DNA of 54,413 bases from an uncultured Verrucomicrobiota bacterium (GTDB lineage Bacteria > Verrucomicrobiota > Kiritimatiellia > CAIQIC01 > Lenti-01). The stretch's first letter is position 1. Each line of letters begins with the position of its first letter. Below are positions 14,058 through 23,323 of the stretch, piece after piece. Both the position numbers and the translations under genes were made by a program. The notes beneath the pieces were generated by a model that did no database searches, was not told the DNA's origin, and saw only the letters and a list, made by a program, of their open reading frames with translations. The DNA lies in NCBI GenBank assembly GCA_937860055.1, contig CALMBO010000009.1:1-54413 (forward strand), given 5' to 3'.

Positions 14058-16947
14058 GCGGGCATTCATCCACAACAAGGCCATTCTGGGCGCAATGGTT
14101 CTTCTGGCGGCGGCGTCTTTCGCCTCCGGCGGGGAGCCGCAGCGCGCCGATCATCGGCCCATCCTGGGGAACGAGGCGACGCCTTTCCTCCAGTACGAGG
14201 CGCCGGACCTGGTCACGAACGTGGCCGTGGCGGGGACGTGGAACGGGTGGCAGGCGCAGCACCCGCTGGCGCGGAACGCCGAGGGGCTCTGGGAGCTGGA
14301 CGTGCGGACGCTGGGAGCCCGGCTGGGGCGCCACGAGTTCAAGTTCATCGTCGACTCCGTCTGGGAGAGCGGGGACAACCGCATCCTGCCCATCAACCTC
14401 GACGGGGTGATTGAACGGCCGCCGGCGATGATCCAGCGGGCGGTGATCGACGATTTCAAGATGGTCCGGGTTTTCTTCAAGCAGAGCCTGCCGACGGGGA
14501 TTTCGGCGTCGGCGACGCTGGATCCGCCGGTGCCCGTGGCATGGACGGAAGTGGTGACGACGGAGGAGGACGCGCGGCGGACGGGCTACCTGCTCTCGCA
14601 GGGCGTGGTGACGTTCCTCTTCGACCAGGCGGCCTACGGGCGCGAGTTGCCGCGGGACACGAAGGTGGTGGTGGCGGGCAACTTCACGGGCTGGGACGGC
14701 GGCGGCGGGGACGGCAAATGGGTGCTGAAGCGCGGGCGGCTGCCGGGCACGTGGGAGGGCACCGCGCAGCTGGGCGGGATGCGCCTGCCGGCGGGCGAAA
14801 AAGACCTGGTGTTCAAGTTCGTGCTGAACGACACGGAGTGGCTGCCGCCGCCGGAGGGGGCGCCGAACGCGCTGCCGGACGGAAAGGGCAGCGTGAACCT
14901 GAAACTGGACGTGTTCCGCAGCGGCGGCGCGGAGATCCGCGTGCACACGTCCGAACCGCTGGACCTGACGCAGTCCTACGTGCTGAAACTCGACGGCGTG
15001 GCGGACCGGACGCTGGGCGTGATGACGACGCCCGGCGGCGTGTTCGACAAGATCCGCAGCGACAAGCCGATGGGCGCGACGCTGGACAAGGAGCGGGGAA
15101 CGACCACCTACCGGATCTTCGCCCCGCGCGCGCGCAACGCCTGGCTCTGCTTCTTCGACCGCCCCATGGCGGTGACATGGACGCCCTCCTTCAAGCGCTT
15201 CCCGCCGGCGGAGGAATACCGGATGTGGAAGGATCCGAAAGACGGCGTCTGGGAGATCACGGTGCGCGGGCTGGACATCGGCCGCTTCTACGGGTTCCGG
15301 GTGGACGGACCGCCGGGCGACGGCGAGGGATTCGACCCCTCCTTCGTGGTGGGCGATCCGTACGGCCGCGCGGCGGCCAACGCCGACGGGCTGACGATCG
15401 TGGTGGATCCGGCGGCGACCAACCAGTGGTTCAAGGGATGGACGGACCAGGCGTGGGAGGCGCCCGATCCGCAGAACGTGGTGATCTACGAGTGCCATGT
15501 GCGCGGCATGACGGTGCATCCGTCGTCGGGCGCGGCGGCGGCCAAGCGCGGGAAGTTCGCGGGGCTGGCGTCCACGCTGGGCAAGGGCGCGGGGCTGGAC
15601 CACCTGAAGAAGATGGGCGTGAACACGATCGAGCTGCTGCCGGTGAGCGAATTCTCCGAGAGCGCCGATCCCTACAACTGGGGCTATGCCACGGTGTATT
15701 TCTTCGCGCCGGAATCGACGTATGCGCTCGATCCGGAAGAGGGGTCGGGCTACTACGAGCTGAAGCAGCTGGTGGACGACCTGCACGAGCAGGGGTTCGC
15801 GGTGGTGCTGGACATGGTCTACAACCACGTGGGGGGGCCCAACATCTTCGGGCTGATCGACAAGAAGTGCTATTTCCGGCTGAATCCGGACCTGAGCTTT
15901 TCGAACCACAGCGCGTGCGGCAACGACGTGAAGACCGAGTCCCCCATGATGCGCAAGCTGATCCTCGACAGCATCCGCTACTACATGGAGGAATTCCACG
16001 TGGACGGGTTCCGCCTCGACCTGGCGGAGCTGATCGACATGGAGACGATGCTGGCGATCCGGGACACGGCGCGGGCGATCAACCCGAAGGCCATCCTGAT
16101 TTCCGAGCCGTGGAGTCCGGGGCGCGGGGAAAACAAGTACCAGCTGCGCGGGACGGGGTGGTCGGCGTGGAACAACGATTTCCGCTACGCGGCGAAGGAT
16201 TTCGTGCGGGGTTCGGGCAACCGCGACTGGCTCAAGGGCAGCATCTTCGGTTCGGTGGGGAGCTGGGCGCTGAATCCGCTGCAGCCGGTGAACTACCTGG
16301 AGAGCCACGACGACGTGGCCTACATCGACGAGATTTCCGCGAATCCCGACAAGGACGGGCGGAACCTGAACGACCGCGACGCCGCAATGAACCGGCTGGC
16401 GGCGACGATCCTGTTCACCTCGCTGGGGAAGACGATGCTGTACGAAGGGCAGGAATTCCTGCGGAGCAAGTGGGGGATCAAGAACACGTACAACCGGGGC
16501 GATGCCGTCAACGCGGTGCGGTGGACGGACCGGGAGCGTCCGCTGGCCAAGCAGGCGATGGACTACTATGCCGGCCTGATCCAGCTGCGGATGAGCGAAG
16601 AGGGATCCGCCTTCCGCGTGGCGCAGCGCCCGCCGCAGAGCTACTACCGCTGGCTCCTGCCGGACAACGAGCGGCTGATGGGCTACGTGGTGAACGTGCC
16701 GCAGCTGCATGCCGGCCGCGGATTCGCCGTGCTGCTGAACGCGGACGACCGCAACCGCCGCATGGAGGTGGAACTGGGCGGCCCCACGGCCTGGAAGATG
16801 ATCGGCAACGGGCGCGAAATCAACCGCAACGGCCTTTCCCCGCGCGGGTGGCCCGCCGGCAAGACCCCGCCCACCTGGCCCGCCGGCTGGAAGGGCGAGA
16901 TCGAGGTGCCGAAGCTCGAGTCCATCATCCTGATGAACGGTTTCTGA
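14056..16947 (+). CDS. Secreted GH13 debranching-type glucan hydrolase (pullulanase/isoamylase-like)
   Basis: A 963-aa exported enzyme. A signal peptide (MRAFIHNKAILGAMVLLAAA...) is followed by carbohydrate-binding E-set/CBM48-like modules (VAVAGTWNGWQAQHPL at about 54; VVVAGNFTGWDG near 205) and a further one before the barrel (TTYRIFAPRARNAWL). GH13 motifs: I DMVYNH (586-591), II GFRLDLAE with nucleophile Asp655, III ISEPW with acid/base Glu684, IV LESHDD with His751/Asp752. YNWGYATVYFFAPESTY is close to the YNWGY signature of pullulanases and the FFAPE of isoamylases. It should cut alpha-1,6 branches of starch, glycogen or pullulan outside the cytoplasm. Transcription looks operator-controlled (14,010-14,057). 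Confidence 0.88.
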   Translation: MRAFIHNKAILGAMVLLAAASFASGGEPQRADHRPILGNEATPFLQYEAPDLVTNVAVAGTWNGWQAQHPLARNAEGLWELDVRTLGARLGRHEFKFIVDSVWESGDNRILPINLDGVIERPPAMIQRAVIDDFKMVRVFFKQSLPTGISASATLDPPVPVAWTEVVTTEEDARRTGYLLSQGVVTFLFDQAAYGRELPRDTKVVVAGNFTGWDGGGGDGKWVLKRGRLPGTWEGTAQLGGMRLPAGEKDLVFKFVLNDTEWLPPPEGAPNALPDGKGSVNLKLDVFRSGGAEIRVHTSEPLDLTQSYVLKLDGVADRTLGVMTTPGGVFDKIRSDKPMGATLDKERGTTTYRIFAPRARNAWLCFFDRPMAVTWTPSFKRFPPAEEYRMWKDPKDGVWEITVRGLDIGRFYGFRVDGPPGDGEGFDPSFVVGDPYGRAAANADGLTIVVDPAATNQWFKGWTDQAWEAPDPQNVVIYECHVRGMTVHPSSGAAAAKRGKFAGLASTLGKGAGLDHLKKMGVNTIELLPVSEFSESADPYNWGYATVYFFAPESTYALDPEEGSGYYELKQLVDDLHEQGFAVVLDMVYNHVGGPNIFGLIDKKCYFRLNPDLSFSNHSACGNDVKTESPMMRKLILDSIRYYMEEFHVDGFRLDLAELIDMETMLAIRDTARAINPKAILISEPWSPGRGENKYQLRGTGWSAWNNDFRYAAKDFVRGSGNRDWLKGSIFGSVGSWALNPLQPVNYLESHDDVAYIDEISANPDKDGRNLNDRDAAMNRLAATILFTSLGKTMLYEGQEFLRSKWGIKNTYNRGDAVNAVRWTDRERPLAKQAMDYYAGLIQLRMSEEGSAFRVAQRPPQSYYRWLLPDNERLMGYVVNVPQLHAGRGFAVLLNADDRNRRMEVELGGPTAWKMIGNGREINRNGLSPRGWPAGKTPPTWPAGWKGEIEVPKLESIILMNGF

Positions 16948-16957
16948 TCTTCCCCCG

Positions 16958-17710
16958 ATGGATTTCCTGGAACAACTGCTGGAGCGGCTGCCGAAAGTTC
17001 CCGCGCCCGTCCGCGGCGTCTGGATCGGTCCCTATTGGACCGCGGTGCAGACCGGTTCCGGAACGGGACTGGCCACGACCCTGCTGGACAACGGCCCCGC
17101 GCATGGCGAACACGCGCAGCGGCTGGCCGGCGCGGGAAAACTGGCGGGTCGCGACGCCCGCGAGCTGGCGGCGGGCCTGGCATCCGATTTCCCGCTGGCC
17201 CGGAGCGTGGGCCTGGCCGCGCTGAATGCGATCCTGCCCGAGCCCGCCGGGCGCATCACCGAGCGCAACGCGGGAGAGCTCGCCGCCGAACAGGCGGCCG
17301 GCAAGACCATCGGCGTGGTGGGCTGGTTCCCGTTTCTTCCGCAACTGAAGCAGGCCGCGGCCCGCGTCGAGGTGTTTGAAAAGGATCCCGAAACCGGGTT
17401 CGCGCTGACGGAGGAGCGCGCGGCGCGCCTGGCGGGCTGCGATGCGCTGTGCATCACCGCCTCCGCGCTGCTGAACCGGACGCTGGACGGCCTGTTGCGC
17501 GCGGCCCGTCCCGGGGCGTGGAAGATGCTGGTGGGGCCCTCCTCGCCGCTGTGCCGGGAAGCGCTCGATCTCGGCTTCGACGCCATCTGCGGCGCGCGCG
17601 TCGTGGAGGCGTCCGCCGTGGTCCGCGTCATCCAGGAGGGGGGATGCTTCCAGCAAATCCGCCAGACCGGCGCCGTCCGCCTGCTCGCCCTCGAAAAAAC
17701 GGACGGGTGA
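16958..17710 (+). CDS. DUF364/DUF4213 putative heavy-metal-chelation protein
   Basis: A 250-aa cytoplasmic protein of the DUF364 family: the N-terminal half has RGVWIGPYWTAVQT and ARSVGLAALNAIL, the C-terminal Rossmann-like half has GKTIGVVGWFPFLPQL, CDALCITASALLNRTLDGLL and MLVGPSSPLC. The family is annotated as metal-binding from structure, with no settled function. It starts 10 nt after the GH13 stop, so it may be transcribed with it, though no ribosome site is obvious. Nothing links it to glucan metabolism beyond position. Confidence 0.85.
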   Translation: MDFLEQLLERLPKVPAPVRGVWIGPYWTAVQTGSGTGLATTLLDNGPAHGEHAQRLAGAGKLAGRDARELAAGLASDFPLARSVGLAALNAILPEPAGRITERNAGELAAEQAAGKTIGVVGWFPFLPQLKQAAARVEVFEKDPETGFALTEERAARLAGCDALCITASALLNRTLDGLLRAARPGAWKMLVGPSSPLCREALDLGFDAICGARVVEASAVVRVIQEGGCFQQIRQTGAVRLLALEKTDG

Positions 17711-17790
17711 GCGGATTGGGTTTGACAGTCCCCGCGGCCGGTTCCATCCTGACGATGAAGGCGGTAAGCGCCGAAACAAAGGAGATGCGA

Positions 17791-18411
17791 ATGAAGAGAT
17801 GGATGATCGGTCTGGTTGTTCTGATGTTGGCCTTTCCGGCGATGGCCCAGTTGGCCGGTCTGCCGATCGCGGGCGGCGCCGAGGCTCCGGCCGGCGTGCT
17901 GCAGGGATCCGGCGGCCTGGTGCTGGGAGACGACTTCAACGTCTATGGCGTCCGCGGGACCTTTGCTCCCGTCGAGGGACTGGCCTTGTTCGGCGATGCC
18001 GGGGCCCTGGATCCGGACGAGGGCGACATGGGCTGGGCAATCCAGGGCGGCGGTTTGTTCGTGCTGCCGCTGGACCTGCCGGTGGACCTGGGCCTTCGCG
18101 GCGCGATCGGATTCGGAGGATTCGATATCGATGAAGCCGGCGTGGACGCCAGCGCGACCCTCATGACCCTCAACGGGGGCGTGCTGGCCAGCAAGAAGAT
18201 CGAGATGATCACGCCCTATGCCTTTGCCGGAATCAACTACGCCGATACGACGGTGGACATCGAGGGGTACGGCGAGGAGAGCGAGGACGAGACCGATCTG
18301 GCGGTCGCCGCCGGCGTGGCCTTCTCCCTGAGCGAGCAGATCGCGTTCTATGGCGAGATCGCGCATATCGACGATGTGTTCTTCGGCCTTGGCGCGCGCG
18401 TGACGTTCTAG
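17791..18411 (+). CDS. Outer-membrane beta-barrel protein
   Basis: A 206-aa protein with a signal peptide (MKRWMIGLVVLMLAFPAMAQ), alternating hydrophobic/polar strands rich in Gly and aromatic residues (FNVYGVRGTFAPVEGLALFG, VDLGLRGAIGFGGF, ITPYAFAGINYADT, IAFYGEIAHID) and a terminal phenylalanine (ARVTF), the signal for outer-membrane assembly. By size it fits an eight-stranded OmpA/OmpW-like barrel. The start at 17,791 has GGAG 6 nt upstream. It is flanked by a possible TTGACA at 17,722 and an intrinsic terminator at 18,437, so it is probably a single-gene transcript. Ligand unknown. Confidence 0.85.
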   Translation: MKRWMIGLVVLMLAFPAMAQLAGLPIAGGAEAPAGVLQGSGGLVLGDDFNVYGVRGTFAPVEGLALFGDAGALDPDEGDMGWAIQGGGLFVLPLDLPVDLGLRGAIGFGGFDIDEAGVDASATLMTLNGGVLASKKIEMITPYAFAGINYADTTVDIEGYGEESEDETDLAVAAGVAFSLSEQIAFYGEIAHIDDVFFGLGARVTF

Positions 18412-18436
18412 CCGCGGCGTTTTGGCGTCCGTGGAT

Positions 18437-18463
18437 CCGCCCGCCCCGGAAAGGGGCGGGCGG
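18437..18463 (+). terminator. Intrinsic terminator after the barrel gene
   Basis: CCGCCCGCCCC and GGGGCGGGCGG form an 11-bp stem around GGAAA, followed by CCTTGTT; the T tract is weak. Confidence 0.75.
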
Positions 18464-18528
18464 CCTTGTTCCACCTCGGCGGCCGGGGTGGGAAGTGGAT
18501 GGGGGGCGGGCCCCGGAGGAGAAGAGGG

Positions 18529-19536
18529 ATGAAGAGGTTGTTCTGGATCGGGGCGGGGTGGATCGTGGGGTGTTTTCCGGCGTTGGCGGCGCTGCCCTTC
18601 GTGGTGAGCGGCCTGAACCACGCCAACTGGGTGGCGGGGCCCGAGATCACCGAGGCGGACCTGGAGGGGAAGGTCATTTTCTTCGAGCATTGGGGCAGCG
18701 GCTGCAATCCCTGCCTGCAGGTCATGCCGCACCTGCAGGAGATGTGGGAGAAATACGGAAAGACGGGCAAGTTCATGGTGATCGGGAACCACATCTGGCC
18801 GCGCGACGACGAGAAGCTCCGAAGCATCGCGAAGGAGAAGGGACTCACCTTTCCCATCTACCAGGGGTTGCGGCTTCCGTTCCCGCGATCGAGCGGAGGG
18901 GTGCCCCACACGCATCTGATCGACGGCCGCGGGCAGTGCGTGGGCGATGGATATCCCACCGAGTTCTTCGGACGGGTGGAGGAGCTGATCAAGGCGTGCC
19001 CGGACCGGCATCCGATCTTCGGCCTCCAGGCGCCGAAGTACCATGCGGGAATCCTGGAGGCGATCCGTCCGGGGCGCAATGTCGAGCCGGCGGTGCAGGC
19101 CCTGGCGCGGGAAGCGGCGGGCGGCGGCACGCCTGCGGCGCAGGAGGCGGCGCTCCTGCTGGCCGCGTGCGAGAAGTACAAGGCGGCCTTGGTCCAGGAC
19201 ATCGCCGGGAGCCTGGCCACGGCGCCGGAACGGGCGATCCCGAAGATCGCCGGCCTGAAGCAGACCTTCCCGTCGGTGCATGATTTCGATGCGGACTACG
19301 AGCGCCTGGGGCGCAATCCGGATTTCGCCAAGCTGGCCAAGCTGCGCCAGGAGGTCGATGCGCTTTCGGCGCAGGTGGCGGCGGCGCCCAACACGGCCAC
19401 GCGCCAGCGGATCCTGCGCACGGTGGGCATCACCCGCCAGCAGTATGCGCCGCTGCTGCAGGCGAAGCTCCCCTCGGTGCGCGAAGAGGCGAAGGCGCTG
19501 CTGGGCAAGCTCGACGCCCTCGGCTCGAAAAAATAG
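18529..19536 (+). CDS. Exported thioredoxin-like (TlpA/AhpC-type) protein
   Basis: A 335-aa protein. A signal peptide (MKRLFWIGAGWIVGCFPALA) precedes a thioredoxin fold with the redox pair Cys-Asn-Pro-Cys in EHWGSGCNPCLQVMPHLQEM and a cis-Pro region at GGVPHTHLIDGRGQC. The C-terminal about 150 residues are helical and Ala-rich, with a repeat-like pattern of unknown role. Start chosen after GGAGGAGAAGAGGG. It probably reduces or exchanges disulfides in the periplasm. It converges with the deacetylase gene, only 18 nt apart. Confidence 0.85.
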   Translation: MKRLFWIGAGWIVGCFPALAALPFVVSGLNHANWVAGPEITEADLEGKVIFFEHWGSGCNPCLQVMPHLQEMWEKYGKTGKFMVIGNHIWPRDDEKLRSIAKEKGLTFPIYQGLRLPFPRSSGGVPHTHLIDGRGQCVGDGYPTEFFGRVEELIKACPDRHPIFGLQAPKYHAGILEAIRPGRNVEPAVQALAREAAGGGTPAAQEAALLLAACEKYKAALVQDIAGSLATAPERAIPKIAGLKQTFPSVHDFDADYERLGRNPDFAKLAKLRQEVDALSAQVAAAPNTATRQRILRTVGITRQQYAPLLQAKLPSVREEAKALLGKLDALGSKK

Positions 19537-19554
19537 GGGCGGGCCGGCGCCAGC

Positions 19555-22224
19555 TCACGGCTCGACGAGGCGCACCCGGTAGAAGGCGGAGGTGGCGTTT
19601 TCGAGCAGGCCGGTTGCGAGGCAGGCGCCGCCGGTGGGGGACAGGGTGCCGGGCAGGTCGGCCCAGGGGGTTTCCGCGGACAGGTCCGCCTTGTGCTGGA
19701 TGCGGTACTGCCGGCCGGGCACGGAAGCGAAGCAAAGAAGGTCGCCGGCGGCGGGGGTTCCGGGATCGGCCATTTCCAGGAGGCTGGCGGCATCCGCCGC
19801 ATCCGTGCCGGCGAAGCTTTCCTGCAGGTCCGAGAATCCATCCAGGTCCGAATCCTCGAAGGGGATGCCGATGCGCCAGCCCTCCAGCGCCACGAAGTTG
19901 AATCCGTAGTTGCCGTCCACAAGCGTTCCCGCGGCCGCCGCGCCGAGGAAATTCCCGGACAGGTAGCGGTCGCTGCCCGAGATGCCGTCGCTGGCGATCA
20001 GGCCGGAGACATGGAGCGAACGCACGGAACGCCAGCCCTCCGCATGGAGGCTGCGCCAGGGGATGGCGATTTCCCAGCGGTCGGTCTGCCGGTTGCCGTC
20101 GTCGTCGGCAGAGGAAGCCGCGGCGGTGCCGGCGCCGTCGAACTGCGACAGCCGCGCGCCGGGAACGGGCTGGAAGGTGTTCGAACGGCAGAGATAGAAG
20201 GCGCCCTGGCCGAAATCGGAGCCGCTTTCGAGGTTGAAGCGGGGAAAGGTGCCGTCGCCGAATTCGTCGCCGACCACGATGGCGAGATGGGCGGCGGGCG
20301 AGAGGGCCACGTTGTGGAGATGATCGAGCCCGAGGGGGGCGCCGCGCAGGCCCCACAGGTTTTCGACGCCATCGGACAGCGTGTCGACCGACAGGAAGAG
20401 GATCATCGCATTGTTGGTGCCGCCCAGGTCGCAGTTGGTCGCGCCGAGATACAGGTTTTCCCCGTCGGCGTTGACATGGAGGGAGCCGAAGCTGCCGAAT
20501 CCGCCCTGGGGCGTTGTCGCCAGGGCGCCGCCGGCGGCGCGGAGGTCGAAAGCATCGCCGGCGGTGTTCTGGCCGGAGCCGGATTTGGACGCGACGACGG
20601 GCGAGGCGAGGGCGAGCTGGACGGCGGCGGGGGTGGCGGACGAGGCGGCTTTCACCGCGAGAGACCAGTCTTGTCCGCCGTTGTCGTCCCAGGTGCCTTG
20701 GCCGTCCGTGAAGGCGAAGTGGAGGCGCCGGATGCCGTTGGAAACCGGGATGGAACAGATCCAGGCGCCATCGGCTTCCCGGGCCATCGCCACGTCGACG
20801 GCGTCCTGCCAGCCGTCGTGGCCGATGTGCAACAGGACGGAAGCCGCGCCGGACAGCGCGTTGCCTGCCGGGGCGTAGCGGATGGCGGCTCGTTCGCCTT
20901 CCTGCGGGCTTTCGGGGCTGGCGGAGACGGTTCCGGCCGGGTAGGTCATGAGCTTGCCGGGTTGGATCCGGCACAGGGTTCCGTCCAGCCTGGCCCAGAC
21001 GGAGAGGCCGGAAGGATTGTACACGCAGTTGGTGGAGGGATAGGAAAGGCCGCGGATGGCGGCGAGGTAGTCGGCCACCTCGGAGACGCCCGCGTACCAG
21101 ATGTCGCCGCGGTCGCCCACGGTTTCACAGAGCGTGGACATGTGGGCCCAGCTGTTGTCCGGATAGCCGTAGTCGAGTTCATAGCTGTGGCCCCAGACGT
21201 AGAGCAGGGACATCCTTTCCTCGGTCTTCGCCACGAGCTGCCGGGCAAGGTCCAGCGCGCCGGTGTGGTGGCAGGTGGGATGCCATTTGAGCGGATCGGC
21301 CGGCAGATATTCCATGTTCCACGTGTTCAGGGTCGTGCGCGAGCTGTTCACGCCCAGGCTGCGCAGGGTGGAAAGGACGAGGTTGTTGTAGGCGCCGAAC
21401 GGATACGAGAGGCTGAGGACGGAACAGCCCGCGAGGGGTTCGAGCGCGTTGCGGTCCGTTTCGATCTCCCAGCGGATGCTGTCCTCGCCGAGCTGGTCCA
21501 GATAGGGATGGTCCACGGTGTGCGACGACACCTCGTGGCCGGCGAAGAGGGAGGCGATTTCCGAACCGGCAATGAACGTATCGGTGCCGATCGACTTCGA
21601 ATTCAGGTGGAAGGAGCCTTTGATGCCATGCGCGTTGAAGATAGGCACGATGCCGCGATCCTGGACATGGCCGTCGTCGTAGCTCATCACGAGGGCCTTC
21701 CACTTTCCGCCGGGGAAGGCGAAGCGCGCCGGATCGATGGCCGGCGAAAGGCGTTCGACGGCGCCATTGACGCGGACGGCCGAGGGCTGGTCCACGAGCG
21801 TCGGGACGGGCCCGGCATCGATCTCCACGGCGTTGTCGATGCCCTCCGCGATCGCGATGCGGAAATTGCCTTCGTTCGAGAGGATGTCGGTCCTGACGGC
21901 CGGAGTCCACGTGCCGGGAACGAGGAACTGGAAGCCCAGGTTGGCGTTGGCCGGCTTGTCGCCCCACGACGAGTCGAGAGGCGCCAGCGACACGATGTTG
22001 GGGAAGGAGAAGACCAGGCGTCCGCCGGAAACGGTCGCCGTCGTCGAGCTGTTGTCCCAGTTGTTCAGGGTTCCGGCGAAGGCGACGGTCCGTCCGTTGG
22101 CGGTGTCGCCGCTGTCGGGGAGGTTGACGATCGTGATCGTCAGGGTGGTGATTCCGTGGGCGCGGAGGGAGAGGGCCAGCCATGCCAGCAGCAGGAGGGG
22201 CGCGAGAAAGGGGGTGCTTTTCAT
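19555..22224 (-). CDS. Secreted polysaccharide deacetylase with starch-binding-like module
   Basis: An 889-aa exported protein. Signal peptide MKSTPFLAPLLLLAWLALSL; an N-terminal beta-domain with AFAGTLNNWDN (CBM-like); a NodB deacetylase domain starting KALVMSYDDGH (metal Asp184 with catalytic Asp183) and HEVSSHTVDHPYL giving the two metal His. Then comes a CBM25-like segment (VLLHIGHDGWQD...GTWDDNGGQDW). A long beta region and a DSDLDGFSDLQESFAG calcium loop follow, and the protein ends FYRVRLVEP, a C-terminal module common in PVC-group exported proteins. It should remove acetyl groups from a surface or environmental glycan. It lies 47 nt downstream of a CRP-family regulator. Confidence 0.85.
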   Translation of the reverse strand: MKSTPFLAPLLLLAWLALSLRAHGITTLTITIVNLPDSGDTANGRTVAFAGTLNNWDNSSTTATVSGGRLVFSFPNIVSLAPLDSSWGDKPANANLGFQFLVPGTWTPAVRTDILSNEGNFRIAIAEGIDNAVEIDAGPVPTLVDQPSAVRVNGAVERLSPAIDPARFAFPGGKWKALVMSYDDGHVQDRGIVPIFNAHGIKGSFHLNSKSIGTDTFIAGSEIASLFAGHEVSSHTVDHPYLDQLGEDSIRWEIETDRNALEPLAGCSVLSLSYPFGAYNNLVLSTLRSLGVNSSRTTLNTWNMEYLPADPLKWHPTCHHTGALDLARQLVAKTEERMSLLYVWGHSYELDYGYPDNSWAHMSTLCETVGDRGDIWYAGVSEVADYLAAIRGLSYPSTNCVYNPSGLSVWARLDGTLCRIQPGKLMTYPAGTVSASPESPQEGERAAIRYAPAGNALSGAASVLLHIGHDGWQDAVDVAMAREADGAWICSIPVSNGIRRLHFAFTDGQGTWDDNGGQDWSLAVKAASSATPAAVQLALASPVVASKSGSGQNTAGDAFDLRAAGGALATTPQGGFGSFGSLHVNADGENLYLGATNCDLGGTNNAMILFLSVDTLSDGVENLWGLRGAPLGLDHLHNVALSPAAHLAIVVGDEFGDGTFPRFNLESGSDFGQGAFYLCRSNTFQPVPGARLSQFDGAGTAAASSADDDGNRQTDRWEIAIPWRSLHAEGWRSVRSLHVSGLIASDGISGSDRYLSGNFLGAAAAGTLVDGNYGFNFVALEGWRIGIPFEDSDLDGFSDLQESFAGTDAADAASLLEMADPGTPAAGDLLCFASVPGRQYRIQHKADLSAETPWADLPGTLSPTGGACLATGLLENATSAFYRVRLVEP

Positions 22225-22271
22225 GGTGGCGCGATCTTGCGCCATCCGCGCCGAGGCGTCAGTGATGCACG

Positions 22272-22988
22272 TCACCATTCAACCGGGGCATCGCGGTACT
22301 GGACGCTGGCGGCCAGATCCCTGTCGCGGACCTCCCGATCCAGCCAGGCGGGGTCGATGATGGGGAAACCGCGGTTGAAATCCACGGCGCCTTCCGCCTT
22401 GAGCTTGGCGAAGAGGCGGGTGACGTGCTCCCGGCTCAGGTTCAGGACCGAGGCGATTTCCGGCTGGCGCTGCTTTTTCTGCAGATGGATCCTGCCGCCG
22501 GCGGCCTTGCCGCATTCGTCGGCCTGAGCCCGGAGGTAGAACGCCAGGTCATGCCGCCCGCCGCCGCCGGTGACCTTGCAGACGAGGAAGCGGGCGATCC
22601 GGGAAAGCTCCAGCACGACCCGTTCGCGGAAGGCGGGCACGGCCAGGAAGCGGCGGACGAAATCCTCCCGGCCGATTTCCAGCACCGTGCAGGCGGACAG
22701 GGCGCTGGCGCCCGTGTAGTAGGTGGGCAGCATCGCCTCGCCGATGCCGAACATTTCGCCGCTTTTGACGACGGCCAGGCGGGAGGGGCGGCCCTCGCCG
22801 GAGGAGCGGTAGAGGAGCACGTCGCCATCCAGGACGGCATAGACTTTCCGGGCGGGGGCATTCTCCTCGTGGATGGGCTGGCCCTGGCGGCAGGTCGCGC
22901 GGCGGCACAGCGGGGCCAGATCGCGGAGTTCCGCCTCGGAGCATCCCGCGAAGAAGCCGATCTTCCGGAGATCTTTTGAGTCTGCCAT
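22272..22988 (-). CDS. CRP/FNR-family transcription regulator
   Basis: A 238-aa regulator: cyclic-nucleotide-binding-type beta-roll (IHEENAPARKVYAVLDGDVL, VVKSGEMFGIGEAM), a long dimerisation helix (RERVVLELSRIARFLV) and a C-terminal winged HTH (QPEIASVLNLSREHVTRLFA). The cAMP-contact residues of true CRP are not evident, and Cys28/Cys33 do not match the FNR cluster pattern, so the signal is unknown. GGGAG lies upstream of the ATG at 22,988. The deacetylase gene follows directly and is the most likely target, together with the small gene upstream. Confidence 0.9.
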   Translation of the reverse strand: MADSKDLRKIGFFAGCSEAELRDLAPLCRRATCRQGQPIHEENAPARKVYAVLDGDVLLYRSSGEGRPSRLAVVKSGEMFGIGEAMLPTYYTGASALSACTVLEIGREDFVRRFLAVPAFRERVVLELSRIARFLVCKVTGGGGRHDLAFYLRAQADECGKAAGGRIHLQKKQRQPEIASVLNLSREHVTRLFAKLKAEGAVDFNRGFPIIDPAWLDREVRDRDLAASVQYRDAPVEW

Positions 22989-23041
22989 GTCCGCACTCCC
23001 TTTTTCGGGGGGCCGGCCGAACGGCTGGTCCAGGCGGGAAC

Positions 23042-23206
23042 TCAGGAGGGAGAGACGGGCGGGGGCGTCGGGGCCGGAGGCGGAGAGGGAGGAAGAGTTG
23101 CGGCTGCGGCGGCTGCTTCGGCCTTCCGCTTCCGCTTTTCTTCCTTCTTCTGCTTCTTGGCGATTTCCCGCTGGTGTTTTGCGAATGCGTAGTTGGGTTT
23201 GGCCAT
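23042..23206 (-). CDS. Small conserved KRK-rich protein (MAKPNYAF type)
   Basis: A 54-aa protein read by eye: MAKPNYAFAKHQREIAKKQK then KEEKRKRKAEAA, followed by an Ala/Pro-rich tail. The opening K-P-N-Y-x-F-x-K-x-Q-R-E-x-A-K-K is a widely conserved signature of small basic bacterial proteins of unknown function. AAGGA is placed correctly before the ATG at 23,206. It precedes the CRP-family gene by 53 nt and may be co-transcribed with it. The charged helix suggests nucleic-acid or ribosome contact, which is inference. Confidence 0.8.
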   Translation of the reverse strand: MAKPNYAFAKHQREIAKKQKKEEKRKRKAEAAAAAATLPPSPPPAPTPPPVSPS

Positions 23207-23278
23207 GTGGGTTCCTTTTCTGTTGTCTCCCCTCGTTCATACCACATGCGGGGGAAATAGCACCCCTGAATTCTCATC

Positions 23279-23322
23279 GCGGGGAGGGCGCCTCAGGCGG
23301 CGCCTTCCCGCCGCGCAGGGGG
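23279..23322. repeat. GC-rich dispersed repeat unit
   Basis: Contains GGCGGCGCCTTCCCGC (23,294 onward), which recurs at about 43,652 and, inverted and shortened, near 52,020. In all three places it lies next to gene ends. Likely a dispersed intergenic element of this genome. Confidence 0.5.
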
Positions 23323-23323
23323 A

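Noticed and set aside
14002..16710. A 902-codon Arg/His-rich minus-strand frame
   Set aside because: Shadow of the GH13 gene; no domain and no ribosome site.
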